Positions 40,300 to 48,514 of a stretch of 64,000 bases of DNA are shown in pieces (the first letter of the stretch is position 1; every line of letters starts with the position of its first letter). The notes beneath the pieces were generated by a model. That model worked only from the letters and a program-made list of their open reading frames with translations. It was not told the origin of the DNA and did not search any database. The position numbers were made by a program, and so were the translations under genes. The DNA is from Bacillota bacterium (lineage in GTDB: Bacteria; Bacillota; Clostridia; Christensenellales; SZUA-584), in assembly GCA_023459495.1 (NCBI GenBank), contig JAEWTL010000077.1:1-64000 (forward strand), in the 5' to 3' direction.

Positions 40300-41079
40300 A
40301 TGCTTAAGAATAACGCAGACAATTTTCTTCATCGATTAAATGATCTAGTTGAATTACTTGAAAAATACAATTGCAGTATTCTCCGAATATATACTAATAA
40401 AAACTGGGTTAAGGTTAGAGTTAGTAATGATATTTCCATGAAAGATTTTCAATCAAATTTAATGGGCATTGGCTTTCATGGCACTATACTTAATCATAGA
40501 GGAGATAGAAATGATATATATTTAATAAAAGATCTCTATGAACATGATAAAGAACTCGAAGATTATTACCAAGCTATGCAGCACGGAGATAGTGACCCGG
40601 AAGGTCTTTTTTTAGATGAATTTGAAGGTAATTCCGACGCTTTAAATGGATATAATATAAATGAAGGTGATCATATGGCTGAGGACAATTGGCAAAAAGC
40701 ATATTTTGATCAAATATCCAAAGGGCTCGAGCAGGATCGGCAAGAGCGTAATTCCATGCGGGATAAAATGGACGAGCAGCAAAAGCAGTTCTTTCAATTA
40801 AACTTGGATTTACGAAAAGAGATCATTGCTTCTAATGATAATATACGTAAAGAGATCTCCGCTTCCAGTGAAAAGACAAATCAAGAGATCCAGACCCTCA
40901 GGAATGAACTGCGCAATGTAAAAACCGAAATTAAGGATTATGTTGCAAGTGAGAACGAAAAGCTCAGAAAAGATTCGAGTTCTACAAAGAATTGGGTTAT
41001 GGGTATAGCGATTACCACAATCATTGGAATCGCAGCTATCGTAGTGGCTGTGCTCGTCGCTCTTTTATCTAAGGGTTAA
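40300..41079 (+). CDS. Coiled-coil protein with C-terminal membrane anchor
   Basis: 259 residues. N-terminal alpha/beta domain (about 1-90: CSILRIYTNKNWVKVRVSND), acidic linker, long coiled coil (about 135-225: ERNSMRDKMDEQQKQFFQLN ... RNELRNVKTEIKDY) and one C-terminal transmembrane helix (VMGIAITTIIGIAAIVVAVL). A second start at about 40675 (MAEDNWQKAYF) has a plausible ribosome site and could give a shorter form. AT-richer than nearby phage genes, suggesting separate origin. Confidence 0.75.
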   Translation: MLKNNADNFLHRLNDLVELLEKYNCSILRIYTNKNWVKVRVSNDISMKDFQSNLMGIGFHGTILNHRGDRNDIYLIKDLYEHDKELEDYYQAMQHGDSDPEGLFLDEFEGNSDALNGYNINEGDHMAEDNWQKAYFDQISKGLEQDRQERNSMRDKMDEQQKQFFQLNLDLRKEIIASNDNIRKEISASSEKTNQEIQTLRNELRNVKTEIKDYVASENEKLRKDSSSTKNWVMGIAITTIIGIAAIVVAVLVALLSKG

Positions 41080-41123
41080 TCAGTTCATATTTTCACGTCC
41101 TTCTTTTTGTACACCTCTTGCGA

Positions 41124-41151
41124 TATATTTAAGTTCGCAAACATTTGTTCG
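41124..41151 (+). promoter_or_regulatory. SOS box over ImmA-integrase promoter
   Basis: CAAACATTTGTTCG (41138-41151), read on the minus strand as CGAACAAATGTTTG, matches the Firmicutes LexA consensus CGAACRNRYGTTYG at every position. TATATT (41124-41129) just upstream may be the -10; the -35 is weak. LexA should repress the ImmA/integrase genes until DNA damage. Confidence 0.8.
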
Positions 41152-41165
41152 CATCGAGGTGTAAA

Positions 41166-41639
41166 ATGACTACACTTGAAGCACTCGAACAACAAGCTCT
41201 TGACAACGACATTCATCTGCTGACCCGCAAGCTTCCTTGCAAAGGCCTTTACTATGCGTACCCGGAGGATGGGCTATACACAATAACCCTGAGTTCTGGT
41301 CTTGATACAGACTGCGAGCGGTGCACGGTGCTGGCGGAAGAACTCGGGCACCATCATACCGCGCCGGTGGATCTTTTTTTGTCCTCACGCTGCGTGCAAA
41401 GTGCCTGCGAGCGCAGCGCCGCCGCGTGGGCAGTCAACGCCCTGCTGCCTCCAGAGAAGCTCATCAGAGCATGGCGCGCCGGTGCGCAGGATCCTTGGGA
41501 GCTGGCGGAGTACTGCGATGTTACCCACCAGTTCGCAGTCCGCGCCATGGAGCTCTATGCAGAGCGCTACAATGACGGTATAATACTCGATGGCTACCTG
41601 ATAACGTTTGATCTACTACACATCAGGGAGGTTGTATAA
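41166..41639 (+). CDS. ImmA/IrrE-family metallopeptidase
   Basis: 157 residues from ATG 41166 (GAGGTG upstream; the open frame extends into the SOS box, so the longer start is rejected). Active-site helix TVLAEELGHHH has the zinc ligands with Glu in place of the first His, a variant often seen in clostridial phage ImmA proteins. WAVNALLPPEKLIRAWRAG and ELAEYCDVTHQFAVRAMELY follow the family pattern. ImmA cleaves lysogeny repressors (as in ICEBs1), which would explain induction of a repressor lacking its own protease domain. Confidence 0.85.
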   Translation: MTTLEALEQQALDNDIHLLTRKLPCKGLYYAYPEDGLYTITLSSGLDTDCERCTVLAEELGHHHTAPVDLFLSSRCVQSACERSAAAWAVNALLPPEKLIRAWRAGAQDPWELAEYCDVTHQFAVRAMELYAERYNDGIILDGYLITFDLLHIREVV

Positions 41640-41683
41640 GGACGGCAGCGTTTATCTTCATGCCGCTGTTCATATAATTCGCC

Positions 41684-43273
41684 ATGGACCAATATTGTTT
41701 ATATCTTCGTAAGTCCCGTGCAGACGTGGAAGCTGAGGAGCGCGGAGAAGGCGAAACACTCGCCCGGCACCGGAAGCTCTTGCTTGACTTTGCCGCGCGT
41801 TGCGGGCTATCCATAACAAAGGAATACTCAGAGGTTGTCACAGGCGAGAACATTGCGGCCCGTCCTATGATGCAGCAGCTTCTGCAGGATGTGGAGCAAG
41901 GCCTTTGGGCAGGCGTGCTGGTTGTCGAGGTAGAGCGTCTTGCCCGCGGCGATACTATCGATCAGGGCATTGTTGCCCAAACCTTCAAGTACACTGATAC
42001 GAAAATACTTACCCCCGTCAAGACTTATGACCCAAGCAATGAGTTTGATGAGGAATATTTCGAGTTTGGTTTGTTCATGTCTCGGCGAGAGTACAAGACA
42101 ATCAACCGGCGCCTTCAGGCGGGCCGGATTGCGTCAGTAAAGGAAGGAAAGTACGTCTCGAACAAAGCGCCTTATGGCTATGTACGCCGAAAATTAGAGA
42201 AGGAAAAAGGTTATACTCTTGATCCTCATCCGGATGAGGCGGATGTCGTGAGAATGATCTATGAGTGGTATGTCGACGGCACTGAGATAAAAGGCGAGCA
42301 TCGGCGCATTGGTGTTCAGCTCATCTCGCGTAAGCTCAATTCTATGGGCATAAAACCAAAATACGGCGATGCCTGGGTGCCGGTCAGTATTCGTGATATT
42401 ATTATGAACCCGGTATACGCCGGGAAGATCCGCTGGAACTGGAGGCCCCAAACGAAGAAAATGGTTGGCGGTCAGCTTACGGTTGAAAGGCCCAGATCGA
42501 AAAATGCGCTGGTTACGGATGGGCTCCACCCCGCGATCGTAAGTCAGGAGCTATTTGACCGTGCTCAGCAGATCATGAGTGCAAATGCAGCCCGGCCAGT
42601 TGGCCTGCGGCATAAGGTATCCAATCCCCTCTCCGGACTTGTTTTCTGCGGGAAGTGTGGCCGCGCGATGCAAAGAAGGCCGTATACGACCGGCCAAGAG
42701 GATTCACTCATATGTACAGCAACATCATGCGACAACATCAGTTCCGCCCTCGCTATGGTAGAACGCCGCATCCTTGATGCTCTCGCAGATTGGGTGGCAG
42801 ATTATAAGCTTCGATTGGATCCGCAGAAAGAGCGCAGGATAGTCAACCAGACAGCCATCACGGAAAAAGCATTGCAGCGCATCGACGCCGAGCTGTCAGA
42901 TCTGGATAAGCAAAAAAGCAGCCTGCACGATTTACTCGAGCGTGGAGTATATGACGTTGATACGTTTATGAGCCGCAGCTCTGTTATATCCGATCGGATT
43001 AAGAGCGCAAAAGCTGACAGAGAAAAACTGGCCAGTGAGATTGCCGCCGAGAAGTTGCGTGAAGCAAACCGTATACAGCTCGTGCCGAGGATAGAACACC
43101 TTCTGTACGTTTATAACGATTTGCCATCAGCTGCCGCAAAGAATGAACTACTAAAAGAAGTACTCGAGAAGGTTGTGTATATTAAAGAGGTCAACGGACG
43201 CTGGCACCATCCTCCGGATGCTTTTGACATTCAAATATTTCCCCGGATTCCGCACTCGGATAATCAAGTCTAA
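41684..43273 (+). CDS. Large serine integrase
   Basis: 529 residues. Resolvase domain with catalytic Ser11 in YLRKSRADVE and conserved Arg in VERLARGDT. A Recombinase domain follows (about 165-280, NKAPYGYVRRK, RDIIMNPVYAGKIRW), a zinc ribbon (LVFCGKCGRAM ... LICTATSCDN, about 313-345) and a coiled coil (about 375-450) that controls directionality. It should integrate the phage into cotJC and, with a directionality factor, excise it. It is convergent with the cotJC 5' part, overlapping it by four bases, and ends 15 bp before the core. Confidence 0.95.
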   Translation: MDQYCLYLRKSRADVEAEERGEGETLARHRKLLLDFAARCGLSITKEYSEVVTGENIAARPMMQQLLQDVEQGLWAGVLVVEVERLARGDTIDQGIVAQTFKYTDTKILTPVKTYDPSNEFDEEYFEFGLFMSRREYKTINRRLQAGRIASVKEGKYVSNKAPYGYVRRKLEKEKGYTLDPHPDEADVVRMIYEWYVDGTEIKGEHRRIGVQLISRKLNSMGIKPKYGDAWVPVSIRDIIMNPVYAGKIRWNWRPQTKKMVGGQLTVERPRSKNALVTDGLHPAIVSQELFDRAQQIMSANAARPVGLRHKVSNPLSGLVFCGKCGRAMQRRPYTTGQEDSLICTATSCDNISSALAMVERRILDALADWVADYKLRLDPQKERRIVNQTAITEKALQRIDAELSDLDKQKSSLHDLLERGVYDVDTFMSRSSVISDRIKSAKADREKLASEIAAEKLREANRIQLVPRIEHLLYVYNDLPSAAAKNELLKEVLEKVVYIKEVNGRWHHPPDAFDIQIFPRIPHSDNQV

Positions 43274-43278
43274 CCTAT

Positions 43279-43305
43279 TGGCACCGGTTCTTCAGTTCCG
43301 ATGTC
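43279..43305. other. Right prophage attachment junction (core TCTT 43289-43292)
   Basis: CotJC homology begins at the core. To its left the reading frame runs into phage sequence and stops five residues later (PVPIG). The phage half is GTCTAACCTATTGGCACCGG (43268-43287). attB is predicted as the left chromosomal half (ending 560), TCTT, then 43293 onward. Confidence 0.8.
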
Positions 43306-43482
43306 GTTCAGCACGGCCTTTGCTTCCGGCGTCACCATCGAGAAACGCTGGGAAAGGTATCTTACCGAAGCGCCCAGCTCGCCATCCGGCCCGCCATACT
43401 GCGTGATGATCAGGTTTGCCATGCGCGGGTCGGGCTTTTTGATCCTGATCGGATACTGCATCTTTTTATCATATACCCACAT
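43289..43482 (-). pseudogene. cotJC: 5' part of cotJC, spore-coat Mn-catalase
   Basis: First 65 residues of CotJC (MWVYDKKMQYPIRIKKPDPR start, then LIITQYGGPDGELGASVRYL and DIGTEE). It includes the first metal-ligand Glu (GEL) and the Glu of the first ExxH motif. Phage sequence then adds PVPIG and a stop at 43270. Its ATG overlaps the cotJB stop (TAATG), so it is still the third gene of cotJABC. The remainder lies at 155-564. Confidence 0.95.
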
Positions 43483-43757
43483 TATTTCTCATCCCCCGTC
43501 ATGTTGAAATTGAATTTAGCCTGCCACGGCCAGGGTTCGTCGATCCACTGCCACGGGTACTTGCTCGTGGAGAACTGCGACGACAGCATACCAAACTGCT
43601 GCTCGTACTGTTCCCTCAGGTCTTTGCCTTCCTTGACTGCCGCGTTGTATTTTGTGATCGCATCCCGGTCCGTGGGGTGAGTGTTGAGATACAGATGCAG
43701 GTCGAGAATGAAAAAGTCGAGCGCCATCAGCTTTTGCAGCATTTCATCTCTGTTCAT
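43482..43757 (-). CDS. cotJB: Spore coat protein CotJB
   Basis: 91 residues from ATG 43757 (GGAGG nine bases upstream, one base after the cotJA stop). Family features: MNRDEMLQKLMALDFFILDL, LYLNTHPTDRDAI, and the C-terminal YPWQWIDEPWPWQAKFNFNM. CotJB acts in assembling the CotJ complex into the inner coat. The longer open frame upstream overlaps cotJA and is not used. Confidence 0.95.
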   Translation of the reverse strand: MNRDEMLQKLMALDFFILDLHLYLNTHPTDRDAITKYNAAVKEGKDLREQYEQQFGMLSSQFSTSKYPWQWIDEPWPWQAKFNFNMTGDEK

Positions 43758-43758
43758 A

Positions 43759-43968
43759 TCAAACATCCTCCATCCGCTTTTTGTCCCAGCCGGAAACCTC
43801 GTACAGCGGCGGGAATATCGTGCCATTCTTAAGTCCCATGAGCGGCGTGAAGGTGGTACACAGCTTCTCAAATGGTACATACGCGTGGGCCAGCTTTACG
43901 TTATTGATCACCGTCTCCTGCGGTACGCACCCACTGGGCGACGCTGCCATTTCAGCGTAATTGTCCAT
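43759..43968 (-). CDS. cotJA: Spore coat-associated protein CotJA
   Basis: 69 residues from ATG 43968 (AAGGAG upstream). AHAYVPFEKLCTTFTPLMGL and GTIFPPLYEVSGWD are the CotJA signature. First gene of cotJABC. In B. subtilis the operon is read by sigma-E in the mother cell. Upstream (43969-44200) CATAATAT (44028-44035) and CATATGAT (44172-44179) resemble sigma-E -10 elements, but I see no convincing -35. Confidence 0.94.
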   Translation of the reverse strand: MDNYAEMAASPSGCVPQETVINNVKLAHAYVPFEKLCTTFTPLMGLKNGTIFPPLYEVSGWDKKRMEDV

Positions 43969-44200
43969 ATCTTTTGCGGTCTCCTTCCTTATTAATCTGC
44001 AGTTAAAACCGTGTTTTAACTTGTCGCATATTATGCGGCAGCGGGCACAGCCCGCGCTGATGTAGTAAATGCTTCTCCATTTGCGGCAAAACCGCAATCG
44101 GAAAAGTGTAACCAGATAATGTCCTGATACTATTTTATGAAGCTACATCCGCAGTGTGACAAAAGCGTTTCATCATATGCGTATCGTGTCACGAGGGAAT

Positions 44201-44236
44201 AAAAAGACAGAGCCGCGGTAGGTTGCGGCTCTGTCT
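44201..44236 (-). terminator. Enolase terminator
   Basis: A perfect 12-bp stem (44205-44216 with 44225-44236, AGACAGAGCCGC) is followed on the minus strand by T5. Confidence 0.92.
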
Positions 44237-44259
44237 GATATTAGTGTGCTGTCGTTTAA

Positions 44260-45564
44260 TTACTTCAGGTTGAACCATGCGCCGAGGCCCGGATACTGCG
44301 CCTGGCTGCCGAGTTCCTCTTCAATGCGCAGGAGCTGGTTGTACTTGGCCACACGGTCCGTACGGCTGGGAGCGCCCGTCTTGATCTGTCCGGCATTCAT
44401 GGCGACCACGATGTCCGCGATGGTCACGTCCTCGGTCTCGCCCGAGCGGTGCGAAACGACGGCGGTGTAGCCCGCGCGGTTTGCCATCTGGATGGCGTCC
44501 AGCGTCTCGGTCAATGTGCCAATCTGGTTGACCTTGATCAGGATGGAGTTGCACACGCCCATGTCAATGCCCTTCTTCAGGCGCTTGGTGTTGGTAACGA
44601 ACAGGTCGTCGCCGACGAGCTGAACCTTCTTGCCCACGGCGTCGGTCATCATCTTCCAGCCTTCCCAATCCTCTTCCGCAAAGCCGTCTTCCAGCGAGAT
44701 GATCGGGTACTTGTCGATCAGGCCCATCCAGTACTCTACCATCTGCTCGCGGGACTTCATGATGTCGCTCTTCCAGAAGTAGTAGCTGCCTTCCTTGCCC
44801 TTCGCTTTGGCTTCCTCATACATTTCGGTTGCAGCGGGGTCCATGGCGATCCGGAAGTCCTTGCCCGGCTCGTAGCCCGCTTTGTCGATGGCTTCCACGA
44901 TGAGCTGAAGCGCTTCTTCGTCCGCCTTGAGGTTGGGCGCAAAGCCGCCTTCGTCGCCGACAGCTGTGCTGTAGCCCTTGCCCTGCAGAACCTTCTTCAG
45001 GTTGTGGAAGACTTCGGCGCTCATGCGCAGGCACTGACGGAAGCTGTCCGCGCCGACCGGCATGATCATGAACTCCTGAATGTTGACGCTGTTGTCCGCG
45101 TGCTTGCCGCCGTTCAGGATGTTCATCATCGGAACGGGCAGCTGCTTGGCATTCACACCGCCGATGTACTTATAAAGCGGAACGTCGGACTGGATCGCCG
45201 CAGCCTTGGCAACGGCCAGCGATACGCCGAGGATCGCATTGGCACCCAGCTTCGCTTTGTTTTCCGTGCCGTCCAGGTCGATCATCGCCTGGTCGATCGC
45301 AGCCTGATCCAGCGCCCACATGCCCTCGATCTCTTCCGCGATGTCCGTGTTGACGTTTTCCACCGCCTTCTCGACGCCTTTGCCGAGATAACGCTTCTTG
45401 TCACCGTCACGAAGCTCCACCGCTTCGAACGCGCCCGTGGACGCACCCGACGGAACCGCAGCGCGACCTACAGCGCCGCCTTCCAGAATGACTTCGACCT
45501 CGACCGTCGGATTTCCCCGCGAGTCCAGTACTTCACGGCCAATGACTTCTTCGATTGCAAACAT
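44260..45564 (-). CDS. eno: Enolase (phosphopyruvate hydratase)
   Basis: 434 residues, full length. Converts 2-phosphoglycerate to phosphoenolpyruvate in glycolysis. Signatures: EVIGREVLDSRGNPTVEVEV, the MMNILNGGKHADNSVNIQEF metal region, SLEDGFAEEDWEGW, the catalytic Lys in CNSILIKVNQIGTLTET and SHRSGETED. AAGGAG precedes the ATG. Divergent from spoIIE and followed by its own terminator. Confidence 0.98.
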   Translation of the reverse strand: MFAIEEVIGREVLDSRGNPTVEVEVILEGGAVGRAAVPSGASTGAFEAVELRDGDKKRYLGKGVEKAVENVNTDIAEEIEGMWALDQAAIDQAMIDLDGTENKAKLGANAILGVSLAVAKAAAIQSDVPLYKYIGGVNAKQLPVPMMNILNGGKHADNSVNIQEFMIMPVGADSFRQCLRMSAEVFHNLKKVLQGKGYSTAVGDEGGFAPNLKADEEALQLIVEAIDKAGYEPGKDFRIAMDPAATEMYEEAKAKGKEGSYYFWKSDIMKSREQMVEYWMGLIDKYPIISLEDGFAEEDWEGWKMMTDAVGKKVQLVGDDLFVTNTKRLKKGIDMGVCNSILIKVNQIGTLTETLDAIQMANRAGYTAVVSHRSGETEDVTIADIVVAMNAGQIKTGAPSRTDRVAKYNQLLRIEEELGSQAQYPGLGAWFNLK

Positions 45565-45640
45565 ACCTGTATCTCCTTTTTAATAATTTTATCATCAGTA
45601 TAGGGCGTCGACACCGCAGCCGCCATAAGGCGCTTCCTCT

Positions 45641-45668
45641 ATTATAACCTTATTGTGCTGCAAAGCAA
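45641..45668 (-). promoter_or_regulatory. Enolase promoter
   Basis: On the minus strand TTGCTT (45663-45668), a 16-bp spacer and TATAAT (45641-45646). Confidence 0.65.
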
Positions 45669-45784
45669 CCCGAATTCACCCATGATAATAATACTTTCGC
45701 GGAGCGCTTTTTGCAAGGGAATAACTTTTTATTATACGCAATCAGACAGAAAAATATACGCGCCGCCCTCCTCTTTTTTAAGAA

Positions 45785-45851
45785 GTCAACAAATTTTCCT
45801 TATTGACAGCGCATGGTGCGACAATGTTTTGAATCTTCGCCTGCGTATAAT
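45785..45851 (+). promoter_or_regulatory. spoIIE promoter region with Spo0A-box-like sites
   Basis: Two sequences resemble 0A boxes on the minus strand: TTTGTTGAC near 45785-45793 and TTGTCGCA near 45817-45824 (consensus TTTGTCGAA). A perfect TTGACA (45803-45808) is followed after 20 bp by TTGAAT (45829-45834), the wide spacing known for Spo0A-activated spoIIG/spoIIE promoters. TATAAT (45846-45851) is an alternative -10. Confidence 0.4.
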
Positions 45852-45894
45852 GAAAAACAGCCCCGCAATAATCCATAATACTGGAGGGATCCCT

Positions 45895-48189
45895 GTGTCC
45901 GTCGATGCCGCTATACCACGCTTACACATTGCCAACCTTCCTAAAAGGTTGATCCTGATTGCATCCTTTCTGGCCGCAGGCTTCCTGCTCGGCCGCATCC
46001 AACTTCTGGATTCCATATGCCCGTTTGGCCCCGCATTCGTCGCCGCGTGCTTTCTTGCGAGGCGTCCCGAGTCGCTTCCCGCGGCTGCGGGCGTGGCTTT
46101 GGGCTCGCTGCTTATCCCGGAGCAAACAGTATACGTTGTTTTGATCATATTGATGATCTGCTCGGCGCTGCTGTTTGTGCGCAAGCGCATCCGGCGCTGG
46201 ATGGCACTCATCGCCACCGCCTGCGCGTACTCCGTTGCCGCGGCGCTGATGCGCACGCAGGATATTGCGCAGTTTATGACGGCAGTGCTCGAATGCCTGA
46301 CCGCTCTCGTACTGATTTATGTGCTGCATACTATATTACAGATTGTATTCGTGCACAAGCGACGCAGCGTATTCTCGGCTGAGGAAACCATCTGCCTCGC
46401 GTTCGGCGCGCTCACCGTGGTGTGCATGTTCGGGCCGCTTGCGATTCAGGGCGTCTTTATTGCGAATATCGTCGCAGGCCTGATCGTACTGTTTGCTGCA
46501 TATACGGGCGGCGCGGCGCTTGGCGCAGGCGTGGGGCTTGCGCTGGGACTTGCATTATGCCTCTGTATCTCCACGGATGTCACCATGATCGGTATGATGG
46601 GCATATCCGGGCTGGCCGCGGGTACCATGCGCCGCCTGAAAAAGCCCGGTGCCGTGGGCACCTTCATGCTAACCTGTCTGTTGTTTATCCTCGCGTTCCA
46701 TGGCACGCCGGAGCGGTACATGCGAATGATCGAGACCGCCACATCCGCCGCAGTTTTCTTCGCGCTGCCCAAACGCCTGTTTACTTTTGCGGGCAAGTAT
46801 TTTGACATGCAGACTCGCCGTGAGTTTGAGCACCGGCTTCACGAGGAGCGCTTCCGCGAACTGACCGCCGGACGACTGAAGGAGGTATCCGACGTATTTG
46901 CACAGACCGGGGAGATGTTTGTGAGCGAGACCGCGCAAAAGCCCGTATCGGCCGACGTATCCGGTATCCTCTCGATGGTGGCGGAAAGCTCCTGCAAGGA
47001 CTGTGTGTTCCGTAAGAGCTGCTGGGACAAGGAGTTCCTTGCCACCTACCATGTATTCAACCGTCTGCTCGCCACCTACGAAAAGAACGGTGCGCTGTGC
47101 GCAGATGACGTCGATCCAGCCTTCGCGAAGAAATGCTTCAATCTTCATGGCATACTCGCCACAGCGGAGAGCATGTTTGGCTCATATCTGCTCGGCCTGC
47201 AGTGGAAGCGCAAGGTGGAAGCTTCGCGCGCCATCACGGGCAAACAGCTCAAGGGTGTGGCGCAGGTGGTATGTGATATTGGCCGCGAGATGAACGCCGG
47301 CTTCGAATTTTTGGAAGGCGTGGAGGCGCGCGTGGCGTCTTCACTCGATGCGGCGGGCGTACGCGTGAGCGAGGTATGCGCTGAAAGCGCGGGCGGCGGG
47401 CTTGTGGTGGGGCTCAAGATCAAAAGCTGCCACCGCGATCAGGACTGCAGCCGCACATTGGAGCGCGCGGTAAGCACAGCCTGTGGTCTGCGTATGCAGC
47501 GGCTCGCTCAGGAAGGCTGCGGCACGCAGAAAGCATGCACGCTTCGCTTTGGACAGACACACCGTTTCGGGGTGCTCACGGGCATCGCGCAGGTTCCAAT
47601 GAACGAAGTTTCAGGCGACAGTCACTCATTTCAAGGCTTAAAGGATGGGCGCTACATGCTGATGCTGTGCGACGGCATGGGCAGTGGCGAAGCTGCCCGC
47701 AATGAGAGCGCCTCCACCGTTTCGCTGATGGAAAATTTCTTTCAGGCAGGCTTTGACGACGGCGTGGTGTTCGATACCATCAACCGCCTGCTGCTGCTCA
47801 AGGGCGACGAGGAGACCTTCTCCACCGTGGACCTGTGCATGCTCGATCTGAAGACAGGTGGTGCAGCCTTTACCAAGATTGGCGCGGAATGCTCGTATGT
47901 GCTTACAGAAAGCGATGTGCGCATTGTAACCCCTGGTTCCCTGCCTATAGGCATTCTGGACGAGGTGCGGCCCGTCACATCGCGTATGTCGCTACATGCG
48001 GGCGACATGATCGTGATGGTCAGCGATGGCGTATCGTCAGCCATTAAAACGAGCGCTGCCGAGTGGTTTGCCGACATCCCCCGCGATAACGCACAGGAGA
48101 CAGCAGATGCCATACTCGTCAAGGCCATGGACGGGCGCCCGCCTGCCGACGATATGACGGTCATGGTAAGTCTCATCATAGCCGGGTAA
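45895..48189 (+). CDS. spoIIE: Stage II sporulation protein E
   Basis: 764 residues from GTG 45895, chosen for GGAGGG seven bases upstream; an in-frame ATG at 45850 lies inside a possible -10. About ten membrane helices come first (residues about 15-315), then a cytoplasmic regulatory region with a Cys cluster (SSCKDCVFRKSCWDKEF), then the PP2C phosphatase (about 560-764: LMLCDGMGSGEAARNESAST, MIVMVSDGVSSAI, PPADDMTVMVSLI with metal-binding Asp residues). It dephosphorylates SpoIIAA to activate sigma-F and helps place the polar septum. Confidence 0.95.
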   Translation: MSVDAAIPRLHIANLPKRLILIASFLAAGFLLGRIQLLDSICPFGPAFVAACFLARRPESLPAAAGVALGSLLIPEQTVYVVLIILMICSALLFVRKRIRRWMALIATACAYSVAAALMRTQDIAQFMTAVLECLTALVLIYVLHTILQIVFVHKRRSVFSAEETICLAFGALTVVCMFGPLAIQGVFIANIVAGLIVLFAAYTGGAALGAGVGLALGLALCLCISTDVTMIGMMGISGLAAGTMRRLKKPGAVGTFMLTCLLFILAFHGTPERYMRMIETATSAAVFFALPKRLFTFAGKYFDMQTRREFEHRLHEERFRELTAGRLKEVSDVFAQTGEMFVSETAQKPVSADVSGILSMVAESSCKDCVFRKSCWDKEFLATYHVFNRLLATYEKNGALCADDVDPAFAKKCFNLHGILATAESMFGSYLLGLQWKRKVEASRAITGKQLKGVAQVVCDIGREMNAGFEFLEGVEARVASSLDAAGVRVSEVCAESAGGGLVVGLKIKSCHRDQDCSRTLERAVSTACGLRMQRLAQEGCGTQKACTLRFGQTHRFGVLTGIAQVPMNEVSGDSHSFQGLKDGRYMLMLCDGMGSGEAARNESASTVSLMENFFQAGFDDGVVFDTINRLLLLKGDEETFSTVDLCMLDLKTGGAAFTKIGAECSYVLTESDVRIVTPGSLPIGILDEVRPVTSRMSLHAGDMIVMVSDGVSSAIKTSAAEWFADIPRDNAQETADAILVKAMDGRPPADDMTVMVSLIIAG

Positions 48190-48250
48190 AAAAATACCCG
48201 GCTGAGCCGGGATTACGATGGTTTCAATTGGCTAAGGAGGTAAGTAAGAA

Positions 48251-48298
48251 ATGAAAAAGTGCTACCGTATCTTATATAAACTCCCTGTTCCTATTTGA
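48251..48298 (+). CDS. 15-codon micro-ORF after spoIIE
   Basis: MKKCYRILYKLPVPI, preceded by AAGGAGGTAAGTAAGAA, an unusually strong ribosome site. A 6-bp stem (48197-48211, CCCGGC/GCCGGG) lies between it and spoIIE but has no T-run on the plus strand. It may be a leader or a functional micropeptide, or a chance site. The rest of 48190-48514 is AT-rich and I see no gene there. Confidence 0.35.
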   Translation: MKKCYRILYKLPVPI

Positions 48299-48514
48299 AA
48301 CATGCTTTGTCTACATAAATATATAATATGTCCATAAGACGACTGGTTTCTGATTTAGTCATAATCATACTCATTATTCCGGTATAATCCATTTTTTATC
48401 ATAATTTGTGTAATTTTTTGCAGGAATACGCCTCATGTTTGTGGAATAGTTACCGATATATATATCGTAGCTATGTCTTTTTGTTGTTTTTATTTTGTGA
48501 GGTGAGGCCCAATT

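Larger units (their letters stand above)
561..43292. mobile_element. Temperate siphophage prophage inserted in cotJC
   Basis: About 42.7 kb bounded by the two halves of cotJC. It contains a full set of HK97-type head, connector and long non-contractile tail genes, lysis genes, a divergent repressor/Cro switch, an ImmA/IrrE protease and a large serine integrase at the right edge. I found no frameshift or stop in any structural gene, so it looks intact. No long direct repeat flanks it. Only a 4-bp TCTT is shared at the codon-aligned junctions, as expected for serine recombinases, whose crossover overlap is two bases. Boundaries come from where CotJC homology stops and resumes. Confidence 0.95.

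Noticed and set aside
561..43292. Long direct repeats as attachment sites
   Set aside because: Only four bases are shared at the aligned junctions. That suits a serine integrase; no tRNA-type duplication is present.
43969..44200. Sigma-E promoter of cotJABC
   Set aside because: CATAATAT and CATATGAT look like sigma-E -10 elements but no matching -35 at proper spacing, so I did not list it as a feature.
44449..45603. Long plus-strand open frame (384 codons) opposite enolase
   Set aside because: It is the antisense shadow of a GC-rich conserved gene and has no ribosome site or recognised family.
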